Shown: piece by piece, positions 8,734 through 17,775 of the stretch
Layout of the letters: the number at the start of each line of letters is the position of its first letter
Position numbering within the stretch: position 1 is the stretch's first letter
Source of the DNA: Prolixibacteraceae bacterium
Lineage (GTDB): Bacteria > Bacteroidota > Bacteroidia > Bacteroidales > Prolixibacteraceae
Length of the DNA: 64,000 nucleotides
NCBI GenBank assembly: GCA_003457135.1
Contig: DMSQ01000013.1
Location: forward strand, 119,699-183,698
Reading direction: 5' to 3'
Notes under the pieces: generated by a model
The model's database searches: none
Told to the model about the DNA's origin: nothing
What the model saw: only the letters and a program-made list of their open reading frames with translations
Translations under genes and position numbers: made by a program

Positions 8734-10263
8734 ATGCAGGAAAAAATTCTGATCCTCGATTTTGGTTCTCAATACACTCAATTGATCGGTCGCCGTGTCC
8801 GGGAATTGAACGTTTATTGCGAAATCTACCCTTATAACCATTACCCGGCAATTAACAAAAACGTAAAAGGTGTCATTTTATCCGGAAGTCCGTTTTCAGT
8901 CAGGGATGCCAATGCCCCAAAGCCCGATTTGTCGCTCATTAAAGGGATAATTCCATTGCTGGGAGTTTGTTACGGGGCACAATATCTGGCGCATTATTTT
9001 GGCGGCGAGGTAATGCCATCTGATTCGCGCGAATATGGCCGGGCAAACCTGGGTTTTGTTGATCATTCCAATTCGCTGTTAAAAAATATAAGCCAGCATT
9101 CGCAGGTTTGGATGTCGCACGGCGATACCATTGAGCGTCTGCCTGAAAACTATCAGATCATTGCCAGTACTGCCGATGTAAATAAAGCGGCTTTCCAGAT
9201 TTCCGGTGAACAAACCTATGGAATTCAGTTTCATCCCGAAGTTTACCATACCACCGAAGGAACTCAACTGTTACATAACTTTGTGGTTGACATTTGTGGC
9301 TGTAAACAGGACTGGACACCAGATTCGTTTATTGAAACAACCGTAAAGGAATTGAAAGCCAAACTGGGCAACGACAAAGTGGTTTTGGGACTTTCGGGCG
9401 GGGTTGATTCTTCGGTTGCAGGCGTACTGCTACACCGGGCAATTGGCAAAAACCTGACTTGCATCTTTGTTGATAACGGACTGTTGCGCAAGGATGAATT
9501 TCAACAAGTACTCGATTCTTACCAGCACATGGGCCTGAATGTGATTGGTGTTGATGCACGACAGAAATTCTGGGACGATCTGGCCGGAATTTTTGATCCG
9601 GAACTAAAGAGAAAAACGATTGGCCGCAACTTCATCGAAGTGTTCGATGTCGAAGCGCACAAAATACAGGATGTAAAATGGCTGGCTCAGGGAACGATTT
9701 ATCCTGATGTGATCGAATCGGTTTCGGTGAACGGTCCATCGGCAACCATCAAATCGCACCACAATGTGGGCGGATTACCCGAAAAAATGCACCTGAAAGT
9801 GGTAGAACCATTGAAATTGTTGTTCAAAGATGAGGTACGGAGGGTAGGGAAGGCCCTGGGAATTTATCCTGATCTACTTGGCCGCCATCCATTTCCGGGT
9901 CCAGGTTTGGGAATTCGTATTTTAAGCGATGTGACTCCCGAAAAAGTCCGTGTCCTTCAGGAAGCCGATGCCATTTTTATCAATGGCCTGAAAGAATGGG
10001 GATTGTACGATAAAGTCTGGCAGGCGGGCGTAATGCTATTACCCGTTCAGGCAGTTGGCGTAATGGGCGACGAACGTACCTACGAAAATGTGGTTGCTTT
10101 ACGCGCCGTAGCTTCAACCGACGGAATGACTGCCGACTGGGTGCATCTTCCTTATGAATTTCTGGCCAAAATGTCGAACGAAATCATCAATAAAGTGCGC
10201 GGAATAAACCGCGTGGTATATGATATCAGCTCGAAACCACCGGCAACCATCGAGTGGGAATAA
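8734..10263 (+). CDS. guaA: GMP synthase (glutamine-hydrolysing)
   Basis: Converts XMP to GMP using ATP and glutamine, the last step of guanine nucleotide synthesis. The 509-residue chain has the class I amidotransferase domain first (nucleophile in GVCYGAQYLA, triad His/Glu in GIQFHPEV). Then comes the ATP-pyrophosphatase domain with the P-loop GLSGGVDSSVAG and the GMPS dimerisation end (HPFPGPGLGIRI, RAVASTDGMTADW). The length and both active sites are normal. It is monocistronic, with its own promoter and a hairpin terminator. Confidence 0.98.
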   Translation: MQEKILILDFGSQYTQLIGRRVRELNVYCEIYPYNHYPAINKNVKGVILSGSPFSVRDANAPKPDLSLIKGIIPLLGVCYGAQYLAHYFGGEVMPSDSREYGRANLGFVDHSNSLLKNISQHSQVWMSHGDTIERLPENYQIIASTADVNKAAFQISGEQTYGIQFHPEVYHTTEGTQLLHNFVVDICGCKQDWTPDSFIETTVKELKAKLGNDKVVLGLSGGVDSSVAGVLLHRAIGKNLTCIFVDNGLLRKDEFQQVLDSYQHMGLNVIGVDARQKFWDDLAGIFDPELKRKTIGRNFIEVFDVEAHKIQDVKWLAQGTIYPDVIESVSVNGPSATIKSHHNVGGLPEKMHLKVVEPLKLLFKDEVRRVGKALGIYPDLLGRHPFPGPGLGIRILSDVTPEKVRVLQEADAIFINGLKEWGLYDKVWQAGVMLLPVQAVGVMGDERTYENVVALRAVASTDGMTADWVHLPYEFLAKMSNEIINKVRGINRVVYDISSKPPATIEWE

Positions 10264-10338
10264 AAAGTTGGAAGTCGGAAGACGGAAGACCGAAGTCAGA
10301 AGACCGGAGACGGAAGAAAGAAAACCGGAGACGGAAGT
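10264..10338 (+). repeat. Low-complexity GGAAG(A/T)CGGAAGAC intergenic repeat
   Basis: About 75 nt made of irregular repeats of the words GGAAGTCGGAAGACGGAAGAC and GACCGGAGACGGAAG, lying between the guaA stop and its terminator. It is one of several word-family repeats in the window's gene gaps. No coding potential is visible. Confidence 0.75.
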
Positions 10339-10380
10339 ACTGATCCGATGATCCCAAGTCATCGGATCAGTTTGTTTTGT
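10339..10380 (+). terminator. Terminator after guaA
   Basis: A perfect 13-bp stem (ACTGATCCGATGA with TCATCGGATCAGT) around a 7-nt loop is followed by T-rich TTTGTTTTGT. It may serve both convergent genes. Confidence 0.9.
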
Positions 10381-10393
10381 TTGGTCGAGAAAA

Positions 10394-11200
10394 TTAAAAA
10401 TCGGAATACTCTGTTGGGTGCAACAATATTTTTACCGATTTCGAAACAGTGTTTTTATATTCTTCAAGAGCCGAAAGCGCCTTCCAGTCAGGATGATTCC
10501 TAAAAGCATCCCAGTGTGCAGTATTAGCAGCCATATCGGCAAAAGTAGTGAGGTACATCAAATTGGGCATAGTACTTCCCGAAACAACTTCAGCATAAAA
10601 TACAGCATTAAAGTCTAGCTTTTTGAACAGCTTGATTTCGCCGCCTTCGTTAAACATTTTCACTTTCCGGCGGAACAGGTTTTCGGTCGGGCCTTCGTAG
10701 CTGCGCAGTTCATAAATCCGTTCGGATGGCGGGGTTATAAACTTTGGGATGAAAAACTCAGGTGCATCCTGAAAGGCTTTCAGAAGAATGGATTCTTTGC
10801 GGAGGAAAGGAACCTGATTGTACGGAGCGCCCAAAAAATCGCTGCCTTTGTTTTGGTAATCCTGATCGTTTAGCAATATGTCCTGAATTTTGGCAAACTG
10901 ATCCAGCGATTTGAATGGAATCCACACGTAGATGCGTTTTCCCGAGGTTGTATCGCTTTCGATTGGTTTAAATACGCCGACCGTTTTTATTCCTGCCCGG
11001 TGTAAAGCAGGCAAATATGCATTTTTCAGGAAATTGTCAACTTTGGTTTCCTGCGCTTTCCCATTCAGGCGGAAAACCTGAATCTGGTAATAATCGCGCG
11101 GCGAAGCGGCATAAACTGAAGCAACAAATGCCAAAGCTAAAAAGGCAATCAGGATAAATGGCCGGGTAAAATTTTTAGTAAAACGGTTTGTTAAGTTCAT
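10394..11200 (-). CDS. Exported NIPSNAP family protein
   Basis: A 268-residue protein with an N-terminal export segment (about residues 10-32, ending VASVYA). It has a NIPSNAP-type pair of ferredoxin-like alpha-beta barrels: YYQIQVFRLNGKAQE and, later, IYELRSYEGPTENLF. Members are small dimeric alpha-beta barrel proteins whose molecular role is unclear; many bacterial ones are secreted. The start at 11200 is chosen because the in-frame ATG at 11272 lies inside the upstream gene and adds a non-signal extension. It follows the 11233-12030 gene by 32 nt and is probably co-transcribed with it. Confidence 0.82.
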   Translation of the reverse strand: MNLTNRFTKNFTRPFILIAFLALAFVASVYAASPRDYYQIQVFRLNGKAQETKVDNFLKNAYLPALHRAGIKTVGVFKPIESDTTSGKRIYVWIPFKSLDQFAKIQDILLNDQDYQNKGSDFLGAPYNQVPFLRKESILLKAFQDAPEFFIPKFITPPSERIYELRSYEGPTENLFRRKVKMFNEGGEIKLFKKLDFNAVFYAEVVSGSTMPNLMYLTTFADMAANTAHWDAFRNHPDWKALSALEEYKNTVSKSVKILLHPTEYSDF

Positions 11201-11232
11201 GACAGTGGGTTTTAGTAATTGATAAAATTTTA

Positions 11233-12030
11233 TTAAGCATTGGAGGGCAGAGTGATACTTTCGATGCACCAATAGTCGTACAAGTAAGCTAATTCGATTT
11301 TGCCCCGACCGCTAAAGTATTCAGTTTCGTTTGAACCTTCGATAATTCCTGAAAAACTGATATCGAAAATTACGGTAGCAATTTGTTGGTCTAATTTTAA
11401 GTCAATGATTTCAAATTGGTTGACCTGAAATGAATAGAATGATTTCCGGAAATTTTCGAACCAACTGTCTCCTTCAGCTTCTTTGGTCAAATATGTGGTG
11501 TAAAAATCAGATTCTTTGTTCAAAAATGATTCAATGAACCATTTGCAATTATTCCTGATATCGTATTCGTGGTTTGGATGGAATTCTTCGTAAGTAAAAT
11601 GAATGATCCAACCGTTCATCCGCATATTATCAGTTTCAGTAAAAAAGAGTTCTTCGGTAATAAAACGATATAATTCACGGTCGTTCACCTCACAAAGGGT
11701 ATCCACCTCAATTTGGTTCTGATTTAATAGTTTCATGATCTGATCCAGCTCAGTACTAATTTCAGGATCAGGAATGGTCTCGCATTTTTTGTAATCAGGT
11801 TTGCCAATAAAATCGTAAATCCTAATACGTTCCGAATGATGGAACGCCTTTTCAAATTCCATAACATTGTCCAAAAACTGACTTTCCACTTCAACTGGCA
11901 GGTCGTTGTTCTCTGACTCCAGAGGAAAATCGGCTCCATATTCGAGCCTCAGTTTCATCTTTTTAAGATTGTTCTCCTGCTTTATCCGTTCGAGTTCATC
12001 CTCAAAGTTTTCGGGTTCGTTCGTGTTCAT
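11233..12030 (-). CDS. Uncharacterised 265-residue cytoplasmic protein
   Basis: The family is not recognised with certainty. There is no signal peptide or membrane segment. The chain is acidic: an N-terminal charged helix (ENFEDELERIKQEN), an aromatic-rich centre (MNGWIIHFTYEEFHPNHEYD), and a C-terminal beta-rich stretch (ATVIFDISFSGIIEG to GKIELAYLYDYWCIESITLP) resembling the NTF2-like fold. It lies upstream of the NIPSNAP gene on the same strand. Codon use looks like its neighbours, so it is probably a resident gene. Confidence 0.75.
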   Translation of the reverse strand: MNTNEPENFEDELERIKQENNLKKMKLRLEYGADFPLESENNDLPVEVESQFLDNVMEFEKAFHHSERIRIYDFIGKPDYKKCETIPDPEISTELDQIMKLLNQNQIEVDTLCEVNDRELYRFITEELFFTETDNMRMNGWIIHFTYEEFHPNHEYDIRNNCKWFIESFLNKESDFYTTYLTKEAEGDSWFENFRKSFYSFQVNQFEIIDLKLDQQIATVIFDISFSGIIEGSNETEYFSGRGKIELAYLYDYWCIESITLPSNA

Positions 12031-12304
12031 CAGTCTGGGTTTTTATTATTTTCAGATTTATGTCTTTCTTCCAAACATACGAAAAAAATGAATTAGCTGC
12101 AAGGTAGTAGTTCAAACTGAATGATTTTGACTTTTCAATGTAGTCAGCTACTTTTGAACACAAATTGTTGTTGAATGTTAACTTTAATTAAGAATACTGT
12201 TGTTTGGTTAACGGTATTATCATCTATCTTTGTTAATCAATAATTTTGCTACCGGGTTTTTCTGCACGATTTTTGTAGGTTGCCAGTTCAATAAAAAATA
12301 AGCT
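12031..12304. other. Divergent intergenic region
   Basis: A 274-nt gap between divergent genes. It holds the promoter of the S41 peptidase gene (12203-12232) and presumably an unrecognised promoter for the minus-strand pair. Nothing else was seen. Confidence 0.6.
12203..12232 (+). promoter_or_regulatory. Promoter of the S41 peptidase gene
   Basis: TTTG (12203-12206), 18 nt, then TATCTTTG (12225-12232): a near-ideal Bacteroidota sigma-70 promoter, 72 nt before the start codon. Confidence 0.8.
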
Positions 12305-13918
12305 ATGAGTTTCAGGAATAAAATTACATGTTTTTCAATTTTGCTTGGATTGATGTTAGGAGCAGGGGGCAGCGAATTGAAAGCACAGGATGTTCAAAAC
12401 AGTACTGCCAAATTTGGCCGGCTACTTCGTTTAATCGATAGCTATTATGTTGATACAACTAATGTTGACGATTTAACTGAGAAAGCTATTGCTGAAGTTT
12501 TACGGGGCCTTGATCCTCATTCAGTGTATATTTCAAAAGCCGAAGTCGAAAAAATGAATGAACCACTTCAGGGAAATTTTGAAGGCGTAGGTATTTCATT
12601 CAATGTTTTCCATGATACACTGATGATTGTAACTACCATTCCGGGAGGCCCTTCCGAAAAGGTAGGCCTTCGTTCAGGAGACCGGATCGTATCGGTTGAT
12701 TCGAAGAATATTGCAGGTATAGGTTTGAAAAATACAGATGTTTACGATTACCTGCGCGGGAAAAAAGGAACTAAGGTTGAGTTAAAAGTCAGGCGCAGGG
12801 GCGAAGCCAATCTGCTCGATTTTACTGTTATCCGAGATAAAATCCCGATAAACAGTCTGGATGCATCGTACATGCTTAATGACAATACAGGCTATATTAA
12901 ACTGAATAAATTTTCGGCTACTACAACTGCCGAGTTTTTCGATGCCATAAAAGCGCTGAAAGCAACTTCAAAATTGAATAGCCTTGTCCTGGATTTGCGT
13001 GGAAATGGCGGAGGTTATCTGACTGCGGCGACCGAGTTAGCCGATCAGTTTCTGTCAGCTTTTAAACTGATTGTTTATACTCAGGGTATCCATGCCGAGA
13101 AAAAGGAATATTCATCAACTGCACTGGGCGAGTTGGAACAGGGGAAATTAGTGGTTTTAATTGATGAAGGTTCTGCTTCGGCCAGTGAAATTGTGGCTGG
13201 GGCCATTCAGGATTGGGACCGTGGCCTTGTAATTGGCCGGCGGTCTTATGGTAAAGGATTGGTTCAGCAGCCTTTTCCGCTGACCGATGGTTCGATGATA
13301 CGTTTGACCACTGCCCATTACTATACACCTAGCGGCCGTTGTATCCAAAAACCTTACGAAAAAGGAGTGGATGAATACCAAAAGGATTTCATGAACCGTA
13401 TCGAAAATGGCGAATTATTCTCGAAGGATAGTATCACCGAAAATAAAACTCAAAAGTATGCAACTAAAATCAGTAATCGCTTAGTTTATGGTGGTGGCGG
13501 TATTATGCCCGATTTGTTTATCCCGCTCGACACTTCAAAATACTTTGTCTATTACAACAATCTGAACCGCAAAAATGTAATTAATACTGGTAAACTCGAT
13601 ATTATGGATGCTAACCGCGATAGCTTTAAACAGAATTACCCCGATTATAAATCGTATCTCAATAATTTTGAGGTGACTGATGAGATGGTTGAAAAGATAC
13701 TGGCTGCAGGAGAAAAAGAAGGTGTGAAACGCGATGAAAAAAGTATTGAATTTGCACGCCCATTCATGAAACGGCAAATGAAAGCCTTAATTGCCGGAGA
13801 TTTATTTTCGGTGAGCCACTATTTCCAAATTATGAATGCCGAAGATGATGCGATTAATAAGGCTGTGGAAGTGATCAAAATGAAGGGAGAGTACGAAAAG
13901 ATTCTGTCAGGAAAATAA
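12305..13918 (+). CDS. S41 family C-terminal processing peptidase
   Basis: Periplasmic serine protease of the CtpA/Tsp type, 537 residues, which trims or degrades exported proteins from their C-termini. A signal peptide (about 1-28) is followed by a short helical region, a PDZ domain (about 93-165, with NFEGVGISF and GLRSGDRI) and the protease core. The Ser-Lys pair is intact: S292 in GSASASE and K317 in RRSYGKG, 25 residues apart as in the family. A long C-terminal helical extension follows (about 370-537). It stands alone with its own promoter. Confidence 0.93.
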   Translation: MSFRNKITCFSILLGLMLGAGGSELKAQDVQNSTAKFGRLLRLIDSYYVDTTNVDDLTEKAIAEVLRGLDPHSVYISKAEVEKMNEPLQGNFEGVGISFNVFHDTLMIVTTIPGGPSEKVGLRSGDRIVSVDSKNIAGIGLKNTDVYDYLRGKKGTKVELKVRRRGEANLLDFTVIRDKIPINSLDASYMLNDNTGYIKLNKFSATTTAEFFDAIKALKATSKLNSLVLDLRGNGGGYLTAATELADQFLSAFKLIVYTQGIHAEKKEYSSTALGELEQGKLVVLIDEGSASASEIVAGAIQDWDRGLVIGRRSYGKGLVQQPFPLTDGSMIRLTTAHYYTPSGRCIQKPYEKGVDEYQKDFMNRIENGELFSKDSITENKTQKYATKISNRLVYGGGGIMPDLFIPLDTSKYFVYYNNLNRKNVINTGKLDIMDANRDSFKQNYPDYKSYLNNFEVTDEMVEKILAAGEKEGVKRDEKSIEFARPFMKRQMKALIAGDLFSVSHYFQIMNAEDDAINKAVEVIKMKGEYEKILSGK

Positions 13919-13936
13919 AAGTGGTGAGAATATAAT

Positions 13937-14000
13937 GTTGCGGGTTGCGCGATACGGGTTACAGAGAAAAACCCGCAACCCGTAACCCGTAACCCGAAAC
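13937..14000 (+). repeat. CCCGCAACCCGTAACCCG inverted repeat
   Basis: GTTGCGGGTTGCGCGATACGG and GTTAC, a 9-nt spacer, then repeated CCCGCAACCCGTAACCCG words; the two halves are complementary and can form a long imperfect hairpin. Related copies lie at 2891-2911 and 52046-52134. It sits directly upstream of pnuC. Confidence 0.85.
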
Positions 14001-14012
14001 TGGGCATTTTTT

Positions 14013-14618
14013 ATGGAACTAATCATCAAATGGCTTTCAGAAAACTACATTGAGCTTCTGGGGGCCATTTTAGGTATTATTTATGTCTTTTTTTCCATCC
14101 GCCAAAACATCTGGACATGGCCTGTTGGACTACTGACATCGGTAATTTATATCTGGGTTTTTTTTGTATCGAAACTTTATGCCGATATGGGGTTACAGAT
14201 GTATTATGTGGCAATCAGCATTTATGGTTGGTACGAATGGCTACATGGAAATCGAACCAACCATTCTGAATCAATAAAAGTGAGCCGTTTATCGCTGAAG
14301 TTGGGTTTAGTTCTGTCTCTGGTTAGTATGTTTATTTTTATACTGATCTGGGTAATCCTTAAAAATTACACCGATTCTCCTGTTCCGGTGGCCGATTCAT
14401 TAGCCACTGCACTCAGCATAGTAGCAACCTGGATGCTTGCCCGTAAAATTTTGGAACACTGGCTGGTCTGGATTTTTATTGACATCTTTTCAATCGGGTT
14501 GTTCTGGTACAAAGATCTTGTTCCTACCATTTTTCTGTTCCTTGTTTACACGGTTATGGCAGTTGTTGGATATTTTGAATGGAAGAAGGAACTACACTCT
14601 GAAAAGTCACTCGCATAA
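14013..14618 (+). CDS. pnuC: Nicotinamide riboside transporter PnuC family
   Basis: Inner-membrane carrier of 201 residues with about seven hydrophobic segments. The family pattern is clear: an early AILGIIYVFFSIRQNIWTWPVG with the conserved Trp/Pro, then YYVAISIYGWYEWL. PnuC carriers take up nicotinamide riboside by facilitated diffusion trapped by phosphorylation; some homologues carry thiamine. The gene downstream encodes a nicotinamide riboside kinase-like ATPase, which favours an NAD-precursor role here. Confidence 0.92.
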   Translation: MELIIKWLSENYIELLGAILGIIYVFFSIRQNIWTWPVGLLTSVIYIWVFFVSKLYADMGLQMYYVAISIYGWYEWLHGNRTNHSESIKVSRLSLKLGLVLSLVSMFIFILIWVILKNYTDSPVPVADSLATALSIVATWMLARKILEHWLVWIFIDIFSIGLFWYKDLVPTIFLFLVYTVMAVVGYFEWKKELHSEKSLA

Positions 14619-14654
14619 GAATGATCTGTTTCTATTTCTAACATTTGTTTTCAC

Positions 14655-15194
14655 ATGAACCAAACAAAAAGACAATTGAGGATTGCTGTTACAGGTCCCG
14701 AATCGTCTGGCAAAACCACATTGGCTAAAGAATTAGCTGTATTTTTCAAGGGGCAATATATTCCTGAGTTCGCCCGCGAATATGTTGAGAAATTGCCGTA
14801 TCATTATACTTGTCAGGATGTTGAAATCATTGCCAGAACTCAGGTTGAGCAATATCTGGCAACCCGGGAAAGTTCTGATCAACTGTTTTTTTTCGACACA
14901 TGGCTCATCATTACCAAAGTCTGGTTTAGGTGGGTATTTGGGAAAACTCCCGACTGGCTTGAGAATCAGATTCACGATTGTCCGATTGATTTGTTTCTGT
15001 TGTGCCGGCCTGATTTGCCATGGGAAGCCGATTTGGTTCGCGAAAATGGAGGCGAAAACAGAATTTTGTTATTTGAAGAATACCGCAAAGAACTGATTAA
15101 TTACGGGTTTAATTTTGTTGATATTGGTGGAACCGACGATCAACGGTTGACCAACGCAATTACTGCTATTCGTAATTTTTGCATGATTCCTTAA
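14655..15194 (+). CDS. NadR-like ATPase, probable nicotinamide riboside kinase
   Basis: A 179-residue P-loop protein (GPESSGKTTLAKEL near residues 14-27) matching the C-terminal kinase domain of NadR, including FAREYVEKL and FFDTWLIITKVWF. There is no adenylyltransferase domain. Stand-alone versions often accompany PnuC in Bacteroidota and phosphorylate nicotinamide riboside, trapping it inside the cell. It begins 36 nt after pnuC on the same strand, so one transcript is likely. Confidence 0.85.
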   Translation: MNQTKRQLRIAVTGPESSGKTTLAKELAVFFKGQYIPEFAREYVEKLPYHYTCQDVEIIARTQVEQYLATRESSDQLFFFDTWLIITKVWFRWVFGKTPDWLENQIHDCPIDLFLLCRPDLPWEADLVRENGGENRILLFEEYRKELINYGFNFVDIGGTDDQRLTNAITAIRNFCMIP

Positions 15195-15334
15195 ACTTTT
15201 ACCGGTTTAAATTTGATTTCATACCTAAAAGTATGATTTTTGTCAAAGAATAAAGCTTTACCTGAATTCAGGGAGAACAAGGTTCGAAATTATCGGATCA
15301 ATAAGACTGTAACTTATTTTAATACCTGAAAAAA

Positions 15335-16264
15335 ATGCAATCAGAAAAGAATATTGAGCACAAAATGCGCGTCGCTGTTGAGCAACTGGCCGATCAGAAA
15401 TCGTTAAATCTGGTTTGTCACGAACACCGCATCGGTGAGCCTTTGCCATCCATCGAAAAACTGGGCAAAATAGTTGGTATCATTCGTGAAATCCTGTTTC
15501 CCGGATATTACGGAAACACCAGCCTGCGCTCCAATACTACTAAACACTACATTGGTGTTTATATTGACGAACTCTTTGAATTGTTATCGGAGCAAATTCT
15601 GGCAGGATTGTGTTTTACCTGTCAACATCCCGATATGGTTGACATGAAGGAAAGATCGCAATTTGCACAGGGACTGGCTTCCGATTTAATCTCGAACCTT
15701 CCTGAAATCAGGCGCTTGCTGATCACTGATGTTGAGGCTGCATATCTGGGCGATCCGGCAGCCAATAGCCGGAGTGAAGTCATCTATTGCTATCCGACCA
15801 TCCGGGCAATTATCAATCACCGGGTTGGGCACCAGTTGCTCCAATTGGGAGTTCCGCTTATTCCCCGCATCATTTCTGAAATGGGACATTCTGAAACAGG
15901 AATAGATATTCACCCGGGAGCCCAGATTGGTGAATCTTTTACCATTGATCATGGTACAGGAGTTGTAATCGGCTCAACCTGTATCATCGGTAAAAATGTA
16001 AAACTCTACCAGGGAGTCACTCTGGGAGCTAAAAGTTTTCCGCTTGATGCTGATGGTAATCCGATAAAAGGTATTCCCCGACATCCGATTGTTGAAGACA
16101 ATGTGATCATTTATGCTCAGGCCACTATTCTTGGGAGGATCAGGATTGGCGCTAATTCAGTTATCGGAGGCAACGTATGGGTTACCAACAGTTTACCGCC
16201 AAATTCGAAGCTGGTTCAGTTTAAAGCCAAAGAAGCCGATTTTAACGAAGGGGCAGGAATTTAA
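15335..16264 (+). CDS. cysE: Serine O-acetyltransferase
   Basis: Transfers acetyl from acetyl-CoA to L-serine, the first step of cysteine synthesis. At 309 residues it has the long N-terminal helical domain of the epsilon-type SATs and a C-terminal left-handed beta helix built of hexapeptide repeats. The active-site stretch is visible: EMGHSETGIDIHPGAQIG, FTIDHGTGVVIG with the catalytic His/Asp, and YQGVTLGAKSF. No cysteine synthase gene is adjacent. The next gene starts 5 nt downstream, so the two are probably co-transcribed. Confidence 0.92.
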   Translation: MQSEKNIEHKMRVAVEQLADQKSLNLVCHEHRIGEPLPSIEKLGKIVGIIREILFPGYYGNTSLRSNTTKHYIGVYIDELFELLSEQILAGLCFTCQHPDMVDMKERSQFAQGLASDLISNLPEIRRLLITDVEAAYLGDPAANSRSEVIYCYPTIRAIINHRVGHQLLQLGVPLIPRIISEMGHSETGIDIHPGAQIGESFTIDHGTGVVIGSTCIIGKNVKLYQGVTLGAKSFPLDADGNPIKGIPRHPIVEDNVIIYAQATILGRIRIGANSVIGGNVWVTNSLPPNSKLVQFKAKEADFNEGAGI

Positions 16265-16269
16265 TAAAG

Positions 16270-17427
16270 ATGAAAAATCAAACCTATACAGCCACAACTT
16301 TAGCCGGACTTGAGGAAGTCCTGGCTCAGGAATTGATCGAAATTGGCGCCGATGAAGTTCAGATTGGGCGTCGTTCAGTCTATTTTAGCGGCGATTTAAA
16401 GTTATTGTACAAGGCGAATTACTGCCTGCGCAGCGCTCTGCGGATTTTGGTTCCTATTGATTCATACAAAATTCATTCGGCTGACGATTTGTATCAGAGG
16501 GGCAAAAACTTTAAATGGGAAGATTTGTTTGGCTGCGAACAGACTTTTGCTGTTCAAAGCATTGTTTTTTCTGATCTTTTCAACAATTCGATGTTTGCTT
16601 CGCTCAAACTGAAAGATGCCATTGTTGATCGTTTTCGATACAAATTCGGGGAACGGCCATCGGTCAATTCCAAAAATCCTGATATTCTGATCAACCTGCA
16701 CATCAGCAACGAATTTTGCACCATTTCCCTTGACAGCAGTGGCGAATCGCTGCATAAACGAGGCTACAGGCTCGACCAGAACGAAGCTCCTATGAGCGAA
16801 GTATTGGCTGCGGGATTAATTCGTCTGTCGGACTGGGATAGAAAAACTGAACTGATTGATCCGATGTGCGGTTCGGGTACCATTGCCATCGAAGCCGCCA
16901 TGCTGGCCAACGGTATTTATCCGGGAACTGTCCGTAAAAACTTTGCATTTAAAAACTGGCGTAGTTATAAACCTGAGTTATTTCAGCAAATAGAAGAGGA
17001 AGTTCAGCCGCAGGATATTTCTCCGGTGAGGATTTCAGCTTCAGATATTTCGCGCCGGAACATAGATATTGCCTGTAAAAATGCCGAAGCTGCAGGAGTA
17101 TTGTCGTTGATCAACTTCAAGGTGTCTGATTTTAAATTCCTTGAACCATCAGTTGAAATGCCATTTCTTCTTTTCAATCCACCTTATGGAGAACGCTTAA
17201 CACCCGATGATACCAATTTTTACTCCATGATCGGCGAAAGGTTGAAGCATCATTATACCAATGCCACCGTTTGGATCATCAGTACTGCCCAATGCCTGAA
17301 ATCAATAGGATTGCGCCCCTCACGCAAAATATCTATCCTGAATGGTTCGCTGGAATGTAGTTTCAGGAAATATGAATTGTATGAGGGTACGAAAAAGGTC
17401 GATGTTAATAGGAGTGATGCTGAATAA
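16270..17427 (+). CDS. THUMP-domain RNA methyltransferase (RlmL/TrmN-like)
   Basis: A 385-residue class I methyltransferase. The N-terminal ferredoxin-like/THUMP part (about 1-160; FAVQSIVFSDLF) binds RNA. The C-terminal half carries the SAM loop DPMCGSGTIAIEAAMLA and the catalytic FNPPYGERL, the N2-guanine methyltransferase NPPY motif. Short proteins of this layout in Bacteroidota are annotated as 23S rRNA (guanine-N2) methyltransferases (RlmL N-terminal half type); a tRNA target cannot be excluded. It follows cysE by 5 nt. Confidence 0.88.
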   Translation: MKNQTYTATTLAGLEEVLAQELIEIGADEVQIGRRSVYFSGDLKLLYKANYCLRSALRILVPIDSYKIHSADDLYQRGKNFKWEDLFGCEQTFAVQSIVFSDLFNNSMFASLKLKDAIVDRFRYKFGERPSVNSKNPDILINLHISNEFCTISLDSSGESLHKRGYRLDQNEAPMSEVLAAGLIRLSDWDRKTELIDPMCGSGTIAIEAAMLANGIYPGTVRKNFAFKNWRSYKPELFQQIEEEVQPQDISPVRISASDISRRNIDIACKNAEAAGVLSLINFKVSDFKFLEPSVEMPFLLFNPPYGERLTPDDTNFYSMIGERLKHHYTNATVWIISTAQCLKSIGLRPSRKISILNGSLECSFRKYELYEGTKKVDVNRSDAE

Positions 17428-17549
17428 TAGTGTTTTTCTTTCTTTAGATAGTCATTTATCTCACGTCATTTGTGGTCATTGCTGTAATATTATTAGCAAA
17501 ATGAACTTGCACTGAATTAGGAATTCAATCACATTAATGAAAGATTTTG

Positions 17550-17557
17550 TAGTTTTG
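17550..17557 (+). promoter_or_regulatory. Candidate -7 box TAGTTTTG
   Basis: TAGTTTTG fits TAnnTTTG and lies 17 nt before the small gene at 17575. No clear -33 TTTG is present at the expected distance. Confidence 0.5.
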
Positions 17558-17574
17558 TTATAAAAATTAGGGAT

Positions 17575-17766
17575 ATGGAAGCAATTGTAATTGAGGTTAA
17601 AAGCGAAGCTGATGTTAAATTCTGGCTCAACCTGGCGAAAAAAACTGGAACCAGGGCAAAATCTATTAATACTGAAAATATTGAAGATTCCAGACTGGCC
17701 GGATTAATTGAAAAGGGAATGAAAACCAAATCAGTCAGCCGCCAAAGTGTGATGGATAAAGAATAG
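17575..17766 (+). CDS. Small antitoxin-like protein (DUF2683-like)
   Basis: A 63-residue protein beginning MEAIVIEVKSEADVKFW with a conserved small-protein layout: a short beta strand, a helix (WLNLAKKTGTRAK), and a C-terminal helix with GLIEKGMKT and VSRQSVMDK. Proteins of this pattern occur in Bacteroidota as the first gene of toxin-antitoxin-like pairs, where a RelE/YoeB-like toxin usually follows. Here no toxin gene follows: the next thing is a word-family repeat and the convergent aroE. It may be an orphan antitoxin; the family name is tentative. Confidence 0.6.
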   Translation: MEAIVIEVKSEADVKFWLNLAKKTGTRAKSINTENIEDSRLAGLIEKGMKTKSVSRQSVMDKE

Positions 17767-17775
17767 GTAATGAAA

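Noticed and set aside
13937..14000. CRISPR-like array suspicion for the CCCGCAACCCG words
   Set aside because: Repeats are adjacent, imperfect and inverted, with no regular unique spacers and no cas genes.
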